From Arthrobacter crystallopoietes (GTDB lineage: Bacteria; Actinomycetota; Actinomycetes; Actinomycetales; Micrococcaceae): a stretch of DNA of 64,000 nt. Location of the stretch: NCBI RefSeq assembly GCF_002849715.1, contig NZ_CP018863.1, positions 248,001-312,000 on the forward strand. Reading direction: 5' to 3'. The stretch's first letter is position 1. Each line of letters begins with the position of its first letter. Both the position numbers and the translations under genes were made by a program. Below, one piece after another: positions 47,297 through 56,646 of the stretch. The notes beneath the pieces are model-generated. The model was not told the DNA's origin. It ran no database searches and saw nothing but the letters and a program-made list of their open reading frames with translations.

Positions 47297-48489
47297 GCCG
47301 CTTCCTGCTGATCGGATCGGATGCGTCGTTCGAGCAGAAACTTAGACTCGCCGTCGCCGGAGGACTGCCCGGCGACGTAGTAGCGGTGAGCCCAGAATCA
47401 GTCATGGTGCACGCTGAAGAGTTCCTGTCCATGATCAGCGAAAATCGGCCGGAAGTCATTGTGCTTGGGCCTGGACTCGCCGTCGAAGATGCTCTGCGTC
47501 TGGCAACAGTTGTGGACGTCCGGTTCCCGGGACTTAGCGTTGTGCTAGTCGCGGAGACCACTCCAGAATTAGTCCTCCAAGCGATGCGTTCCGGCGTCCG
47601 TGACGTCATGAGCCCGCTAACAGATATCCCGTCGATCCGAATCCTGTTGGAGCGGGCAGGCCAAGTTTTTGCAAATAGGTATCGGACAGCTTCTCCGGGT
47701 TTGTCAACCCCTGCTGAACAAGGCCTCGTCATTGGGATTTTTTCTCCGAAGGGTGGGGTAGGCAAGACTACAATCGCCGCCAACCTCGCCGTTGGACTGG
47801 GCAAGATAGCTCCGATGAACGTCGCTGTCGTCGATTTGGATCTTCAGTTCGGTGACATATCGTCTGCACTTTATCTGGACCCCGAGCACACAATGGTGGA
47901 TGCCGTGTCCAATCCAGCAAGCCAGGATTCGATGGTCCTGAAAGCATTCCTGACCGTACATCCCGCGAATATATACGCATTGTGCGCACCAAAGGATCCA
48001 GTCTCCGCCGATCTGATCACGGCCGATCAGGTAACACATGTGCTACAGCAATTGACAGCCCAGTTCAAGTACGTTGTTGTCGATACTGGACCGGGACTGA
48101 CAGAACATACGTTGGCCGCTCTTGAACAGTGCACGGACGCCGTCTGGGTTGCCGGGATGGATGTTTCAAGCGTTCGGAGTTTACGGACGGGCTTGGACGT
48201 GCTTCGAAAACTCGAGTTGACTCCGGACACCCGTCATGTCGTCCTAAACTTCGCCGATGCGAAATCTGGACTGAGCGTACAAGACATTGAAGCGAGCCTA
48301 GCTGCCCCAATCGACATCGCCATCCCGCGGTCCAAGGCACTGTCATACTCAGCGAATCGTGGCATCCCGATACTACAGGAAGATGTCAAAGACCATGCGA
48401 CCAAGGGCTTGAAAGCTCTAGTTGAGCGATTCGATCCGCAACTGCGGGACAAGCCTCGCAAGCTGCACAGAAGGACGGTAATCCAGTGA
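47293..48489 (+). CDS. CpaE/TadZ-like ATPase
   Basis: A 398-residue protein. The N-terminal 130 residues form a receiver-like domain without an obvious phospho-Asp pocket (LIGSDASFEQKLRLA). The ParA/MinD-type ATPase domain follows, with the deviant Walker A GIFSPKGGVGKTTIAANLAV, DLDLQFGDISSALYLDP as Walker A-prime and VDTGPGLTEHTLAAL as Walker B. TadZ/CpaE places the pilus machine in the cell. It overlaps both neighbours by 4 bases. Confidence 0.94.
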   Translation: MSRFLLIGSDASFEQKLRLAVAGGLPGDVVAVSPESVMVHAEEFLSMISENRPEVIVLGPGLAVEDALRLATVVDVRFPGLSVVLVAETTPELVLQAMRSGVRDVMSPLTDIPSIRILLERAGQVFANRYRTASPGLSTPAEQGLVIGIFSPKGGVGKTTIAANLAVGLGKIAPMNVAVVDLDLQFGDISSALYLDPEHTMVDAVSNPASQDSMVLKAFLTVHPANIYALCAPKDPVSADLITADQVTHVLQQLTAQFKYVVVDTGPGLTEHTLAALEQCTDAVWVAGMDVSSVRSLRTGLDVLRKLELTPDTRHVVLNFADAKSGLSVQDIEASLAAPIDIAIPRSKALSYSANRGIPILQEDVKDHATKGLKALVERFDPQLRDKPRKLHRRTVIQ

Positions 48490-49937
48490 AGCTTTCCGAA
48501 CGCATGAGTGTTGTGCGCAATCATGCGCCTTCCGGCGAGTATGTGAGTGCGAGTTCAAACACGCAGGTACCTGGCGCGCTGCTCGAGGAAGACGTCCACA
48601 CTGTGCCAGTTCATGTTCCCCGAGCACCCGCGGCTTCCACGGTACCGATCGACGCACTCGCAGGACTCAAACACCGAACTGCGAACGCATTGTTTGATCG
48701 GATGGGAGCACGTTTTAACGACTCCACGCTAACGGAGGAGGACTTACGCTCCGTCGCCCGCGAAGAACTCGGTCAGATCATCGACGAAGAGCAAGTTCCG
48801 CTTTCTGCCGAGGAACGGCGGCGCCTGATCCGAGATGTCGCGGACGACGTCATGGGGTATGGTCCGCTACAACGTTTCTTGGATGATCCGAGCGTGACCG
48901 AAATTATGGTGAACCGCATGGACCAGATTTATGTGGAACGCAAAGGGCTCGTGACGTTGACTGATGGCCGATTCAGCTCGGAAGAGCACCTGCGGAAAGT
49001 GATCGAGCGCATCGTCTCGAAGGTAGGCCGAAGAATTGACGAGTCCTCGCCGCTTGTCGACGCGCGGCTCGAGGACGGCTCGCGCGTTAACGCAGTTATC
49101 CCGCCTCTCGCCGTGAACGGGTCGTCTTTGACCATCCGGAAATTCAGCAAGGTCCCTTTGACGGTCCAAAACCTCATTAGCTACGGCACTATGACCCCTG
49201 AGATGGCTGAACTACTCGATGCATGCGTCAAAGCGAAGCTAAATATCCTTGTCTCCGGCGGTACGGGCACGGGCAAGACCACTCTCCTGAATGTCCTGTC
49301 CTCTTTCTTACCGGAAACGGACCGCATCGTTACGATCGAAGATGCCGTCGAGCTGCAGATCCAGCAGCAGCATGTGGTCCGTTTGGAGAGCCGGCCCCCG
49401 AATACAGAAGGCAAGGGCGCTGTGACCATTCGCGATCTGCTGCGCAACTCGCTTCGTATGCGCCCGGACCGCATTGTAGTCGGCGAGGTCCGTGGAGGAG
49501 AATCTTTGGACATGCTCCAGGCTATGAATACAGGCCACGACGGCTCGCTCTCCACCGTGCACTCGAATTCGCCCCGCGACGCCGTCGCCCGTCTGGAAAC
49601 TCTGGTCCTCATGGCTGGTATGGATCTCCCATTACGCGCCATACGGGAGCAAATCGCTTCCGCAGTGGACTTGATTATCCAGATTGCTCGACTGCGTGAT
49701 GGCACACGACGGATCACTCACGTCACGGAAGTCCAAGGAATGGAAGGCGACGTGGTCACACTTCAGGACGCCTTCGTTTTCGATTATTCCGCTGGCGTGG
49801 GCAGCGATGGCAGGTTCCTCGGCAAGCCGATACCGACGGGTATTCGCCCCCGTTTCATTGAGCGCTTCGAAGATATGGCCATCAAAGTTTCTCCGGCTGT
49901 CTTCGGACTTGGCGCAAACGCGACAGGTCGTCGATGA
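48486..49937 (+). CDS. tadA: CpaF/TadA family secretion ATPase
   Basis: A 483-residue hexameric ATPase that powers pilus assembly. The N-terminal helical domain has MGYGPLQRFLDDPSVTEIMV. The motor shows Walker A NILVSGGTGTGKTTLLNVLS, the Asp box IVTIEDAVELQIQQ, Walker B RMRPDRIVVGEVRGGESLDM and the His box MNTGHDGSLSTVHSNSPRDA. Length is normal for CpaF. It sits between TadZ and TadB as in other Tad loci. Confidence 0.96.
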   Translation: MKLSERMSVVRNHAPSGEYVSASSNTQVPGALLEEDVHTVPVHVPRAPAASTVPIDALAGLKHRTANALFDRMGARFNDSTLTEEDLRSVAREELGQIIDEEQVPLSAEERRRLIRDVADDVMGYGPLQRFLDDPSVTEIMVNRMDQIYVERKGLVTLTDGRFSSEEHLRKVIERIVSKVGRRIDESSPLVDARLEDGSRVNAVIPPLAVNGSSLTIRKFSKVPLTVQNLISYGTMTPEMAELLDACVKAKLNILVSGGTGTGKTTLLNVLSSFLPETDRIVTIEDAVELQIQQQHVVRLESRPPNTEGKGAVTIRDLLRNSLRMRPDRIVVGEVRGGESLDMLQAMNTGHDGSLSTVHSNSPRDAVARLETLVLMAGMDLPLRAIREQIASAVDLIIQIARLRDGTRRITHVTEVQGMEGDVVTLQDAFVFDYSAGVGSDGRFLGKPIPTGIRPRFIERFEDMAIKVSPAVFGLGANATGRR

Positions 49938-50875
49938 CTATGGGCTCGCTCTTGGTCATTGGCACCGCACTAATCCTAAGTGCGGCACTCCTAAGTGTCT
50001 TTGCTCTTCAGCCACACGGCGGTGGCATTCCGAGGGATCGTCGTCGACCATTCGAAGAGGAATCGACTTCCCAGCTTTCGCGGTTTGCAGGGTCCGCCGT
50101 CCGGTTTGTTGAAGGGCTGTTGACTCACTATCCCATCCGGCTCTACCGCCGGGAACTACTGGAGCTCGCGGGCCTCAAGCTGAGCCAAGCGGATTACATC
50201 ATCCTTGTAGGTTCCGGCACTTTGGTCTTGGGTCTGATGTGCATGCTCTTAGGAGGAGTAGGTCTCGCGCTCTTGATTGCCATACTGACGCCGTTTGCAG
50301 CACATGTGCTCGTGACGGTGCTCATTAATCAACGTCGTACCAAGTTCAATGCCCAGTTGAGTGATACGTTACAGCTACTGACCGGAGGCCTGCGGGCGGG
50401 CCACAGCATCCTCCGGGCAATTGATGCAGCTGCCGCCGAAGCTGACAGTCCTACTTCCGAGGAGATGCACCGCATCGTAACGGAGACCAGCTTGGGCAAG
50501 GACCTCCTCCATTCGTTGAACGACACCTCCACACGAATGGCTAGCGAGGACTTTATGTGGATCGCTCAGGCTATCCAGATCAACCGAGAGGTCGGTGGAG
50601 ATCTGGCAGAGGTACTCGATCAGGTAAGCGGCACTATCCGCGAGCGTACTGAGATCAAGGGACAGATCAAAGCCTTAGCGGCTGAGGGAAAAATGTCCGC
50701 CTACATTCTGATGGCGCTCCCCATTGGCATTGTCACCCTGCTTAGCGTCGTCAATCCCGCTTACATCGGTGTCCTGTTTACCGAGCCGCTTGGCTGGCTG
50801 TTGATAGGCGTATCAATCGTTCTGATGATTATCGGCGCTCTATGGTTGCGCAAGATCATCGACCTGAAGTTCTGA
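49934..50875 (+). CDS. tadB: TadB-like type II secretion F domain protein
   Basis: A 313-residue platform protein in the inner membrane. The T2SSF domain (about 150-275) has LSDTLQLLTGGLRAGHSILR and EDFMWIAQAIQINREVGGDL. TM segments lie at the N-terminus (LLVIGTALILSAALLSVFAL), mid-protein and C-terminus. It overlaps tadA by 4 bases. The order TadA-TadB-TadC is standard. Confidence 0.94.
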   Translation: MTMGSLLVIGTALILSAALLSVFALQPHGGGIPRDRRRPFEEESTSQLSRFAGSAVRFVEGLLTHYPIRLYRRELLELAGLKLSQADYIILVGSGTLVLGLMCMLLGGVGLALLIAILTPFAAHVLVTVLINQRRTKFNAQLSDTLQLLTGGLRAGHSILRAIDAAAAEADSPTSEEMHRIVTETSLGKDLLHSLNDTSTRMASEDFMWIAQAIQINREVGGDLAEVLDQVSGTIRERTEIKGQIKALAAEGKMSAYILMALPIGIVTLLSVVNPAYIGVLFTEPLGWLLIGVSIVLMIIGALWLRKIIDLKF

Positions 50876-50887
50876 CGGCGGCGTGAA

Positions 50888-51772
50888 ATGAATCTACTCG
50901 TTGTGACAGGCGCACTACTCATTTGCTGCTCCGTGACGTATGTCGCGTGGGCCCTCTTGGCTCACGACAAGAAGGGGTTGCATGCGGTACGAGCCAATCT
51001 TAGGCGTGGTTTCGAAGCCGAGGGCCCCTCAAGCCGCCGTGATCTGGGACCTCTGTATCAGCTCGGCGAACGACTAACACCTTCCGGTTATGCCAAGAAG
51101 CTGGACCAGTTTTTGGCCCTGGCAGGCCGCCCCGCGACGATGCCGTTGAATAGACTGCTGGCGGCGAAGCCCGCATTGGCTGGTTTGGGTGCACTTCTGG
51201 CGTTCCTCATGATCAAGACCAGCCCTACGTCAACCACGGTCTTTCTTGGGATCTTCCTGACTCTGTTGGGCTACTTCGCTCCGGATCTGATGCTCTACAG
51301 CAAAGGCCTTGAACGCCAGCAGTCCATACAGATGCAACTAGCGAATACCCTCGACCAAATGCTTATCTCAGTAGAAGCCGGGCTCGGATTTGAAGCTGCT
51401 ATGGCCCGCGCCGGCGCCAACGGTAAAGGGCCGTTGGCCGAAGAACTGGTGCGAACGTTGCAAGACATGCAAGTAGGTCGAAGCCGTCGTGAATCTTATC
51501 TTGCCTTGGCGGACAGAACCAATGTCCCTGAACTGCGCAGTTTTGTTAAGACTATTGTGCAGGCCGATGCCTACGGGATTGCACTTAGTGGCGTACTGAG
51601 GACGCAGGCAAAGGTCATGCGCGTCAAGCGGCGCCAGCGAGCTGAAGAAAAGGCAATGAAGCTGCCCGTCAAGGTCCTCTTTCCTCTACTCTTCTTCATA
51701 TTCCCGGTGCTGTTCATAGTCGTTATGGGCCCCGCAGTCCTGAATCTCATGGATACGTTCTCGGGGTCTTGA
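50888..51772 (+). CDS. tadC: TadC-like type II secretion F domain protein
   Basis: A 294-residue partner of TadB. The T2SSF domain shows LANTLDQMLISVEAGLGFEA and SFVKTIVQADAYGIALSGVL, with the final TM PLLFFIFPVLFIVVMGPAVL. The N-terminus also has a TM. It probably pairs with TadB to form the platform on which TadA works. A 12-base gap separates it from tadB and 3 bases from the peptidase gene. Confidence 0.94.
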   Translation: MNLLVVTGALLICCSVTYVAWALLAHDKKGLHAVRANLRRGFEAEGPSSRRDLGPLYQLGERLTPSGYAKKLDQFLALAGRPATMPLNRLLAAKPALAGLGALLAFLMIKTSPTSTTVFLGIFLTLLGYFAPDLMLYSKGLERQQSIQMQLANTLDQMLISVEAGLGFEAAMARAGANGKGPLAEELVRTLQDMQVGRSRRESYLALADRTNVPELRSFVKTIVQADAYGIALSGVLRTQAKVMRVKRRQRAEEKAMKLPVKVLFPLLFFIFPVLFIVVMGPAVLNLMDTFSGS

Positions 51773-51775
51773 CCT

Positions 51776-52411
51776 ATGAATTTGATGCTCATATCTGGCT
51801 CTGTCGTGGCGTGCACGGTCGCAGGCTGGCTCGTTTTCCTTCTTGCTCAGCGAGAGGACAGGACGTTCCTGCCTGAGGGGTGGCGAATGCCGCTGGCATT
51901 GCTGTCCGGGTTCTTGTGCGGGCTGCTGGTGTGGATTTTCGACGTTGCCCCAATACTGCCGGCGCTTTTGTACCTTGCGGTGCTGGGAGTGCTGCTTGGT
52001 GCGATCGATGCCCGGCATAAGTTGCTGCCGAACCGGCTTGTCTTGCCGTTCTTGCTCGGAGCACTCTGTCTGCTCGGGATCGCCAGCCTGATAAGCGGTA
52101 CATGGCTGCTGTTCCTCGGCGGCGTGCTGGGTGGGGCGGCCATGTTCGTCGTCTACCTGATCATGGCGCTGATCAAACCGGGCGGAATGGGGATGGGGGA
52201 CGTGAAGTTGGCAGCCGTCGTCGGGCTTTATGCGGGCTACCTTGGGCTGAACGCTTGGTTGCTGGTGCTGGTCGGGGCGTTTATATTGAACGCGGTGGCC
52301 ATACTGGTCCTCATGCTTGGCAAGGTGCTGACTCGGAAATTAGAGATCCCGTTCGGCCCTTCGATGATTGCGGCAACGCTGATGGTGCCGCTGGTTTCAG
52401 GAGTCGGTTGA
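51776..52411 (+). CDS. A24 prepilin peptidase (TadV/CpaA type)
   Basis: A 211-residue integral membrane aspartic peptidase, the last gene of the Tad locus. The first catalytic Asp is in LLGAIDARHKLLPNRLV and the second in the GxGD motif KPGGMGMGDVKLAAVVG. It lacks the N-terminal cytoplasmic methylation domain of PilD, as in TadV/CpaA. It should process Flp and the TadE-type pseudopilins. The last 15 bases overlap the end of the convergent Rieske gene. Confidence 0.94.
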   Translation: MNLMLISGSVVACTVAGWLVFLLAQREDRTFLPEGWRMPLALLSGFLCGLLVWIFDVAPILPALLYLAVLGVLLGAIDARHKLLPNRLVLPFLLGALCLLGIASLISGTWLLFLGGVLGGAAMFVVYLIMALIKPGGMGMGDVKLAAVVGLYAGYLGLNAWLLVLVGAFILNAVAILVLMLGKVLTRKLEIPFGPSMIAATLMVPLVSGVG

Positions 52412-53254
52412 GCGGCGGACTTCGATCCCGCCGTCGATGACGCGCGCTTCATAGACCGGCTGCGGATTGCTCGCCGGGCCGCGGACGATGCCGCCGTCGG
52501 ACAACCGGAACGTGCTGCCATGCCAGGGACAGGTGACACAGCCGTCGCTGACAGTTCCCTCTTCCAGCGGGCCGCCCATGTGGCTGCATACGCTATCCAG
52601 GGCATGAATCTGACCGCCGTCACGGTAGAGCACCACGGACACCCCGTCCAGATCCACCTTTCGCAGATCTCCCTCCCTTAGTTCCGCCTCCGCAAGCACG
52701 GCCTGCCAATCGGTTGGCCCATCGCGCCAGGCGGTGCGGTTGACGTTGACGCCCTTGGAGTAGGACAGGTGGCCTCCGAGGTAGCCTCCGGCCATTAGGA
52801 CCCCGAAGCCGGCCAATCCGAGAACCTTGCCTGCTCGGCGGTTTCCCTTCTTGCGGGCAATGAGTGATGCTGTGTAAAGGCTCACAGCTGTCGAGTTCGA
52901 CAGTGCATGCAACAGTCCGATCCGGCGCTCCTTGCCCTGCGTATCGGACCAGTCGTTAGAACCGGATGCAGCAGTCGGAATAGCTGTGGCAATCCCGGCC
53001 ATGACCAACAGATCAGCCGCCGGTTCGGAAGACTCTCCGCCGACACCATCAAGCAGGGTGGCCATAGTCCACGCGCCGATGGGGAGGTCGGTCAGTAGCG
53101 GATGCAAGGCGTGCCCCACGTAGGTACCGCTGAGCACATTTCGCAGGATTTGCGGCTTCAATACCCGGTGAACGATCGCAGCATACGGTTCAGCAATCTT
53201 GTCCAGGAATTCGAGGCCTTCCACCGTGTCCACTACCTGATGCAGCATCTTCAT
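52397..53254 (-). CDS. Rieske 2Fe-2S protein with DUF2231 membrane domain
   Basis: A 285-residue protein. The N-terminal DUF2231-like part (about 30-170) has HALHPLLTDLPIGAWTMATL and about four TM helices. The C-terminal Rieske domain (about 185-280) has the ligands Cys and His in DSVCSHMGGPLEEG and VTCPWHGSTFRLSDG. Such fusions occur in actinobacteria; the electron partners are not known. The C-terminal end overlaps the prepilin peptidase gene by 15 bases, tail to tail. Confidence 0.9.
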   Translation of the reverse strand: MKMLHQVVDTVEGLEFLDKIAEPYAAIVHRVLKPQILRNVLSGTYVGHALHPLLTDLPIGAWTMATLLDGVGGESSEPAADLLVMAGIATAIPTAASGSNDWSDTQGKERRIGLLHALSNSTAVSLYTASLIARKKGNRRAGKVLGLAGFGVLMAGGYLGGHLSYSKGVNVNRTAWRDGPTDWQAVLAEAELREGDLRKVDLDGVSVVLYRDGGQIHALDSVCSHMGGPLEEGTVSDGCVTCPWHGSTFRLSDGGIVRGPASNPQPVYEARVIDGGIEVRRSTDS

Positions 53255-53449
53255 TGCAGCCTCCTGGTGCCGTTACCTGATGGGTCGGGTTTGGAACGAC
53301 GCCAGCACAACGGGCATCATCCCCGGTTCACCAGAGTCTGCCATCGAGCGAGAGGGCTGGCAAGAGAAACCGAGGGTTTGGCTGGGCGGCAGCGCTGGCG
53401 GGGAAGGAATGGTCAGCCGGGAAGATTTTGCGGCCTCGCGGACTGAAGA

Positions 53450-54376
53450 TCAGTCTTCGGAAGTGCGAAGGGCCCGGGTCTGCTCGGCGCGGCCGGAGAG
53501 CGCGGCGTCGTCCGGGTATTTCACTTCTTCGAGGATGAGCGGATGCGGCGGGGCCAGTATGGTTTTGGAGTCCCGGACCTTGGCGACGAGGCGCTCGTGC
53601 AGCCACTCCGGGCGCTCCTCCCCTGCCCCGACCGTCAGCGAGGCACCGATCAGGGCCCGGACCATGTTGTGGCAGAAGGCGTCGGCGCGCACGGTGGCGA
53701 CGACTACGCCGTCGTTATTCCGGGTGAAACTGAAGTCCTGAAGTTCGCGGATGGTGGTGGAGAACTGGCGCGGCTTGCAGAAGGACAAGTAGTCGTTCAC
53801 CCCCAGAATGCGCTCCGCCGCGGAGTTCAGCGCGTCGACGTCGAGGGCGTGCTTGTGCCAGAGGGTAATGTTGCGGGTCAGCGGATCCCAGCTCTCGGCG
53901 CGGTCAGCAATGCGGTAGCTGTACCGGCGCCAGAGGGCGGAGAACCGCGCGTCGAATCCGATCGGGGCCAGCTCGGCGGTGTGGACTTCGATGGCGCCGG
54001 CGAGATCGCGGTACGGCACCGGCGCACCGACGCGGCCGCCGAGGACCTTGGTAACGACGCCGCGCAGCCGGCGCAGCAGGGAGGCCGACGGATCGATCAT
54101 CTTGCCCCGGGCCAGTGACTCCCACTCCCCCGGTTCCAGGTCGAAGTGCACCACCTGGCCGCGGGCGTGGACGCCGGCGTCGGTGCGGCCGGCCACGGTC
54201 AGCCGGATGGGCCGGCGCAGCAGCGTGGCAAGCGCTTCTTCCAGCGCCCCCTGGACGGTCAGCAATCCCGGTTGGATTGCCCACCCGCTGAAGGGACCGC
54301 CGTCGTACGCCAAATTCATCCGGACACGCAGAAGCCCGCTGTCCGGTTGCGGGACAACGGGCTTCTGGGAATGCAT
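53450..54376 (-). CDS. truA: tRNA pseudouridine synthase A
   Basis: A 308-residue enzyme that makes pseudouridine at positions 38-40 of tRNA. The catalytic Asp lies in LTVAGRTDAGVHARGQVVHF. Other marks are NLAYDGGPFSGWAIQPGLLT at the start and FCHNMVRALIGASLTVGAG near the end. The usual length is about 250-300. The ATG at 54376 lies before a strong hairpin (54329-54367); an ATG at 54319 follows it. Neither has a clear ribosome site. It is the last gene of the infA-rplQ run. Confidence 0.92.
   Translation of the reverse strand: MHSQKPVVPQPDSGLLRVRMNLAYDGGPFSGWAIQPGLLTVQGALEEALATLLRRPIRLTVAGRTDAGVHARGQVVHFDLEPGEWESLARGKMIDPSASLLRRLRGVVTKVLGGRVGAPVPYRDLAGAIEVHTAELAPIGFDARFSALWRRYSYRIADRAESWDPLTRNITLWHKHALDVDALNSAAERILGVNDYLSFCKPRQFSTTIRELQDFSFTRNNDGVVVATVRADAFCHNMVRALIGASLTVGAGEERPEWLHERLVAKVRDSKTILAPPHPLILEEVKYPDDAALSGRAEQTRALRTSED
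54329..54367 (-). other. Hairpin across the start of truA
   Basis: CAGAAGCCCG and its mate CGGGCTTCTG, with TGTCC/GGACA inside, form a 15-bp stem around a short loop. It occupies codons 4-16 of truA if the upstream ATG is used, or the leader if the later ATG at 54319 is used. It lies about 40 bases after rplQ and could terminate the ribosomal transcript or limit truA translation. Confidence 0.5.
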
Positions 54377-54410
54377 GCTCTAAATGCTAGCCGGATTCAG
54401 ACGGGAAGAA

Positions 54411-54968
54411 TTACTTCTTCTCGTCGGCTTCCGAAGCCTCAGCAGCTTCTTCGGCGGAAGGAGCCGAGGGAGCGGAAGCCGGCGAGTCAGCCGACTCAGC
54501 CGAAGCGGAGGATGCGGATTCGGCCGAGACGGCCTCTTCCTCAACCGGAGCGGGAGCGGACTTGGCGGCAGCCTTCTCAGCTTCGGCCACGACGGCCTGC
54601 TTCGGGGAAACCGGATCCAGGACCAGTTCGATGACAGCCATGGGAGCGTTATCGCCCTTGCGGTTGCCGATCTTGGTGATGCGGGTGTAGCCACCATCAC
54701 GGTTCTCGACGGCGGTAGCGATGTCGGTGAACAGCTCGTGGACGATGCCCTTGTTGCTGATCAGGGACAGCACGCGACGGCGCGAGGCCAGGTCTCCGCG
54801 CTTGGCGAAGGTGACCAGGCGCTCGGCGTACGGACGCAGACGCTTTGCCTTGGTAACGGTGGTGGTGATGCGCTTGTGCTCGAACAGAGCAGCGGCCAGG
54901 TTGGCGAGCATCAGTCGCTCGTGAGCCGGACCGCCTCCGAGGCGCGGACCCTTAGCGGGGGTAGGCAT
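54411..54968 (-). CDS. rplQ: 50S ribosomal protein L17
   Basis: A 185-residue L17. The core (1-115) begins [20 protein letters not shown] and includes [12 protein letters not shown] [20 protein letters not shown]. The C-terminal extension of about 60 residues is Ala/Ser/Glu-rich and acidic ([20 protein letters not shown]), a feature common in actinobacterial L17. It follows rpoA. Confidence 0.98.
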   Translation of the reverse strand: MPTPAKGPRLGGGPAHERLMLANLAAALFEHKRITTTVTKAKRLRPYAERLVTFAKRGDLASRRRVLSLISNKGIVHELFTDIATAVENRDGGYTRITKIGNRKGDNAPMAVIELVLDPVSPKQAVVAEAEKAAAKSAPAPVEEEAVSAESASSASAESADSPASAPSAPSAEEAAEASEADEKK

Positions 54969-55036
54969 TATGTTTTCTCCTCAAATGGTGCCGCTCGTGG
55001 CGCTACAGAGCACCATGACGGCAGAATTCTTGCGAT

Positions 55037-56047
55037 TTAGAGTTCGTCCTCGCCGAAGGCTTCTTCGTCCTCTTCGATGGCTGCGGCACGTGCGGCAAGG
55101 TCGAATCCTGGAGGGGAATCCTTCAGGGACAGACCAAGCTCAACAAGCTTTGCCTTGACCTCATCGATGGACTTCGCACCGAAGTTGCGGATGTCCATGA
55201 GGTCAGCCTCGGAGCGGGCAACGAGCTCACCCACGGTGTGGATGCCCTCACGCTTGAGGCAGTTGTAGGACCGCACGGTCAGCTCAAGGTCCTCGATCGG
55301 CAGAGCCATGTCAGCTGCCAGCGCGGCATCTGTGGGGCTCGGGCCGATTTCAATACCTTCAGCCTGGGTGTTCAGCTCGCGTGCCAGGCCGAACAGCTCA
55401 ACCAGGGTGGTTCCGGCAGAGGCGACGGCGTCGCGCGGTGCAATGGAATCCTTGGTTTCGACGTCGACGATCAGGCGGTCGAAGTCGGTGCGCTGCTCAA
55501 CACGGGTTGCCTCAACCTTGAAGGTAACCTTCAGGACCGGCGAGTAGATGGAGTCAACCGGGATGCGGCCGATCTCCGAGTCGCCGGACTTGTTCTGGCT
55601 CGCCGAAACGTAGCCACGGCCGCGTTCGATGGTCAGTTCGAGCTCGAACTTGCCCTTCTCGTTCAGCGTGGCGATGTGCAGATCCGGGTTGTGGAATTCC
55701 ACGCCGGCCGGCGGTGCAATATCCGCAGCGGTGACTACACCGGGTCCCTGCTTGCGCAGGTAGGCGACCACGGGCTCGTCATGCTCGGAGGAGACAGCCA
55801 GGTTCTTGATGTTCAGGATGATCTCGGTGACATCTTCCTTCACACCCTGAACGGTGGTGAACTCATGCAGCACACCGTCGATCCGGATGCTGGTTACAGC
55901 AGCACCGGGGATCGAGGACAGCAGGGTGCGGCGAAGAGAGTTTCCCAGGGTGTAGCCAAAGCCCGGCTCAAGCGGTTCGATAACGAACCGTGAGCGGTTG
56001 TCGGCCACTACTTCTTCGGTAAGGGTGGGGCGCTGTGCAATGAGCAC
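55037..56047 (-). CDS. rpoA: DNA-directed RNA polymerase subunit alpha
   Basis: A 336-residue alpha subunit. The N-terminal domain (1-230) carries [20 protein letters not shown], used for dimerisation. The C-terminal domain (about 250-330) has [20 protein letters not shown] and [19 protein letters not shown], which bind UP elements and activators. The acidic tail [12 protein letters not shown] is typical. A strong hairpin lies in the gap upstream. Confidence 0.99.
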   Translation of the reverse strand: MLIAQRPTLTEEVVADNRSRFVIEPLEPGFGYTLGNSLRRTLLSSIPGAAVTSIRIDGVLHEFTTVQGVKEDVTEIILNIKNLAVSSEHDEPVVAYLRKQGPGVVTAADIAPPAGVEFHNPDLHIATLNEKGKFELELTIERGRGYVSASQNKSGDSEIGRIPVDSIYSPVLKVTFKVEATRVEQRTDFDRLIVDVETKDSIAPRDAVASAGTTLVELFGLARELNTQAEGIEIGPSPTDAALAADMALPIEDLELTVRSYNCLKREGIHTVGELVARSEADLMDIRNFGAKSIDEVKAKLVELGLSLKDSPPGFDLAARAAAIEEDEEAFGEDEL

Positions 56048-56129
56048 TTAGATTTCCTTTCAGCGAGCGTCCGCTATATGACGCAGCACGAATTGGTGGA
56101 AAAGAACGGCTAGACAGCCGGGAGCGGAA

Positions 56130-56183
56130 CCTTCAGCCGCCGTCGTAATTCCCATATACATGGGGACCGACGGCGGCCGAAGG
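56130..56183 (-). promoter_or_regulatory. Strong hairpin between rpsK and rpoA
   Basis: Arms 56130-56145 and 56168-56183 pair over 16 bases with a single wobble on the minus strand (CCTTCGGCCGCCGTCG with CGACGGCGGCTGAAGG). They enclose a CCCAT/ATGGG stem. It lies 17 bases after the rpsK stop. It may attenuate or process the operon message or protect the end. The arm holds a copy of the overrepresented ACGACGGCG motif. No T-run follows. Confidence 0.6.
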
Positions 56184-56200
56184 AACCAAAAGGCGGCTGG

Positions 56201-56602
56201 TTAGACGCGGCGGCGCTTCGGGGGACGGCAACCGTTGTGGGCGCTGGGGGTGACATCCGAGATGGAGCCAACCTCGAGGCCAGCGGCCTGCAGCGAACGG
56301 ATTGCAGTCTCGCGTCCGGATCCCGGACCCTTTACGAAAACGTCGACCTTCTTCAGGCCATGCTCCTGGGCACGCTTTGCAGCGGACTCAGCAGCCATCT
56401 GCGCTGCGAACGGGGTGGACTTACGCGAACCCTTGAAGCCAACCTCGCCGGCCGAAGCCCACGAGATGACAGCACCGTTCGGGTCCGTAATGGACACGAT
56501 GGTGTTGTTAAAGGTGCTCTTGATGTGCGCCTGTCCGAGCGCAATATTCTTTTTATCCTTGCGACGCGGCTTACGTACCGCTCCACGAGTCTTGGGGGGC
56601 AT
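56201..56602 (-). CDS. rpsK: 30S ribosomal protein S11
   Basis: A 133-residue S11 with [40 protein letters not shown] and the C-terminal [18 protein letters not shown], all diagnostic. It follows rpsM after 44 bases in the infA-to-truA operon. Confidence 0.99.
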   Translation of the reverse strand: MPPKTRGAVRKPRRKDKKNIALGQAHIKSTFNNTIVSITDPNGAVISWASAGEVGFKGSRKSTPFAAQMAAESAAKRAQEHGLKKVDVFVKGPGSGRETAIRSLQAAGLEVGSISDVTPSAHNGCRPPKRRRV

Positions 56603-56646
56603 ATATTTCTCCTACAAAGTTGGTTGGTAGCTAGCAGACCCGCTGT

